Shown: piece by piece, positions 56,992-57,093 of the stretch
Layout of the letters: the number at the start of each line of letters is the position of its first letter
Position numbering within the stretch: position 1 is the stretch's first letter
Source of the DNA: Botryobacter ruber
Lineage (GTDB): Bacteria; Bacteroidota; Bacteroidia; Cytophagales; Hymenobacteraceae
Assembly (NCBI RefSeq): GCF_003347595.2
Contig: NZ_QCZK02000045.1
Span: 1 to 57,093 of the forward strand
DNA length: 57,093 nt
Direction of reading: 5' to 3'
Position numbers and translations under genes: made by a program
Notes under the pieces: model-generated
Told to the model about the DNA's origin: nothing
Database searches by the model: none
The model's input: only the letters and a program-made list of their open reading frames with translations

Positions 56992-57093
56992 AAATTACCA
57001 TTAGTGTCCAAACGTTGCTTTTTTATATCTATATAATCTACTGTAATTAAAGATGTTATACCTTGTTTTTGGATTTTTCGATTTGAAATGGGT

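Overview
The window comes from a Bacteroidota chromosome, most likely a Cytophagales/Hymenobacteraceae-type organism (Pontibacter or a relative; this taxon is inferred from overall character, not from a marker gene). Support: a SusC/SusD pair, a hybrid two-component sensor with a beta-propeller input, two type IX secretion sorting domains, promoters of the TAnnTTTG type, a Bacteroidota exosortase (XrtN) module, and weak Shine-Dalgarno sequences. No tRNA, rRNA, CRISPR array, transposase or phage gene was seen.

Left third (1-20 kb, mostly + strand): universal stress protein, MFS transporter, a convergent HAD-IIA phosphatase, then a compact XrtN locus. That locus holds a small membrane protein plus winged-helix regulator, a DUF4153 membrane protein, and a VIT-domain protein overlapping exosortase N by ATGA. 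Each of its three transcription units starts with the same operator/promoter, ACTTTG-N5-CAAAGT followed by ACTTT, with a TAACTTTG -7 box inside it. A MscS channel, a gamma-glutamylcyclotransferase-like gene, a nitric-oxide detoxification pair (hmp-nsrR, with a dyad over its -7 box) and a lone subtilase lipoprotein lie nearby.

Right two thirds (13-57 kb, nearly all - strand): a large pectin/rhamnogalacturonan-I-type utilisation region. It encodes a GH127/146 beta-L-arabinofuranosidase, GH42 and GH2 beta-galactosidases, a PL11 rhamnogalacturonan lyase with T9SS tail, two GH51 arabinofuranosidases (one fused to a GH43-like domain), a GH43 enzyme, SusC, SusD, two surface lipoproteins (DUF5000- and DUF4998-like), an HTCS regulator, and a multidomain RICIN/FN3/LamG/T9SS glycosidase. 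Mannonate dehydratase and an SDR mannonate oxidoreductase, with a divergent LacI-type regulator, feed uronate to 2-keto-3-deoxygluconate. Two promoters on the - strand (before susC and before the GH2 gene) share a paired C-run motif and a CARTTTTG box at the same spacing. This is a candidate HTCS operator linking the two operons.

Overlaid on all of this is a family of about 16 copies of a GC-rich 28-bp repeat (core CAGCTGCCACCACAGCC). Most copies are intergenic, two places hold inverted pairs, and at least two copies lie inside the coding sequences of the VIT protein and XrtN. Two further inverted-repeat elements (6283-6403 and 27433-27576) and several clear terminators were found.
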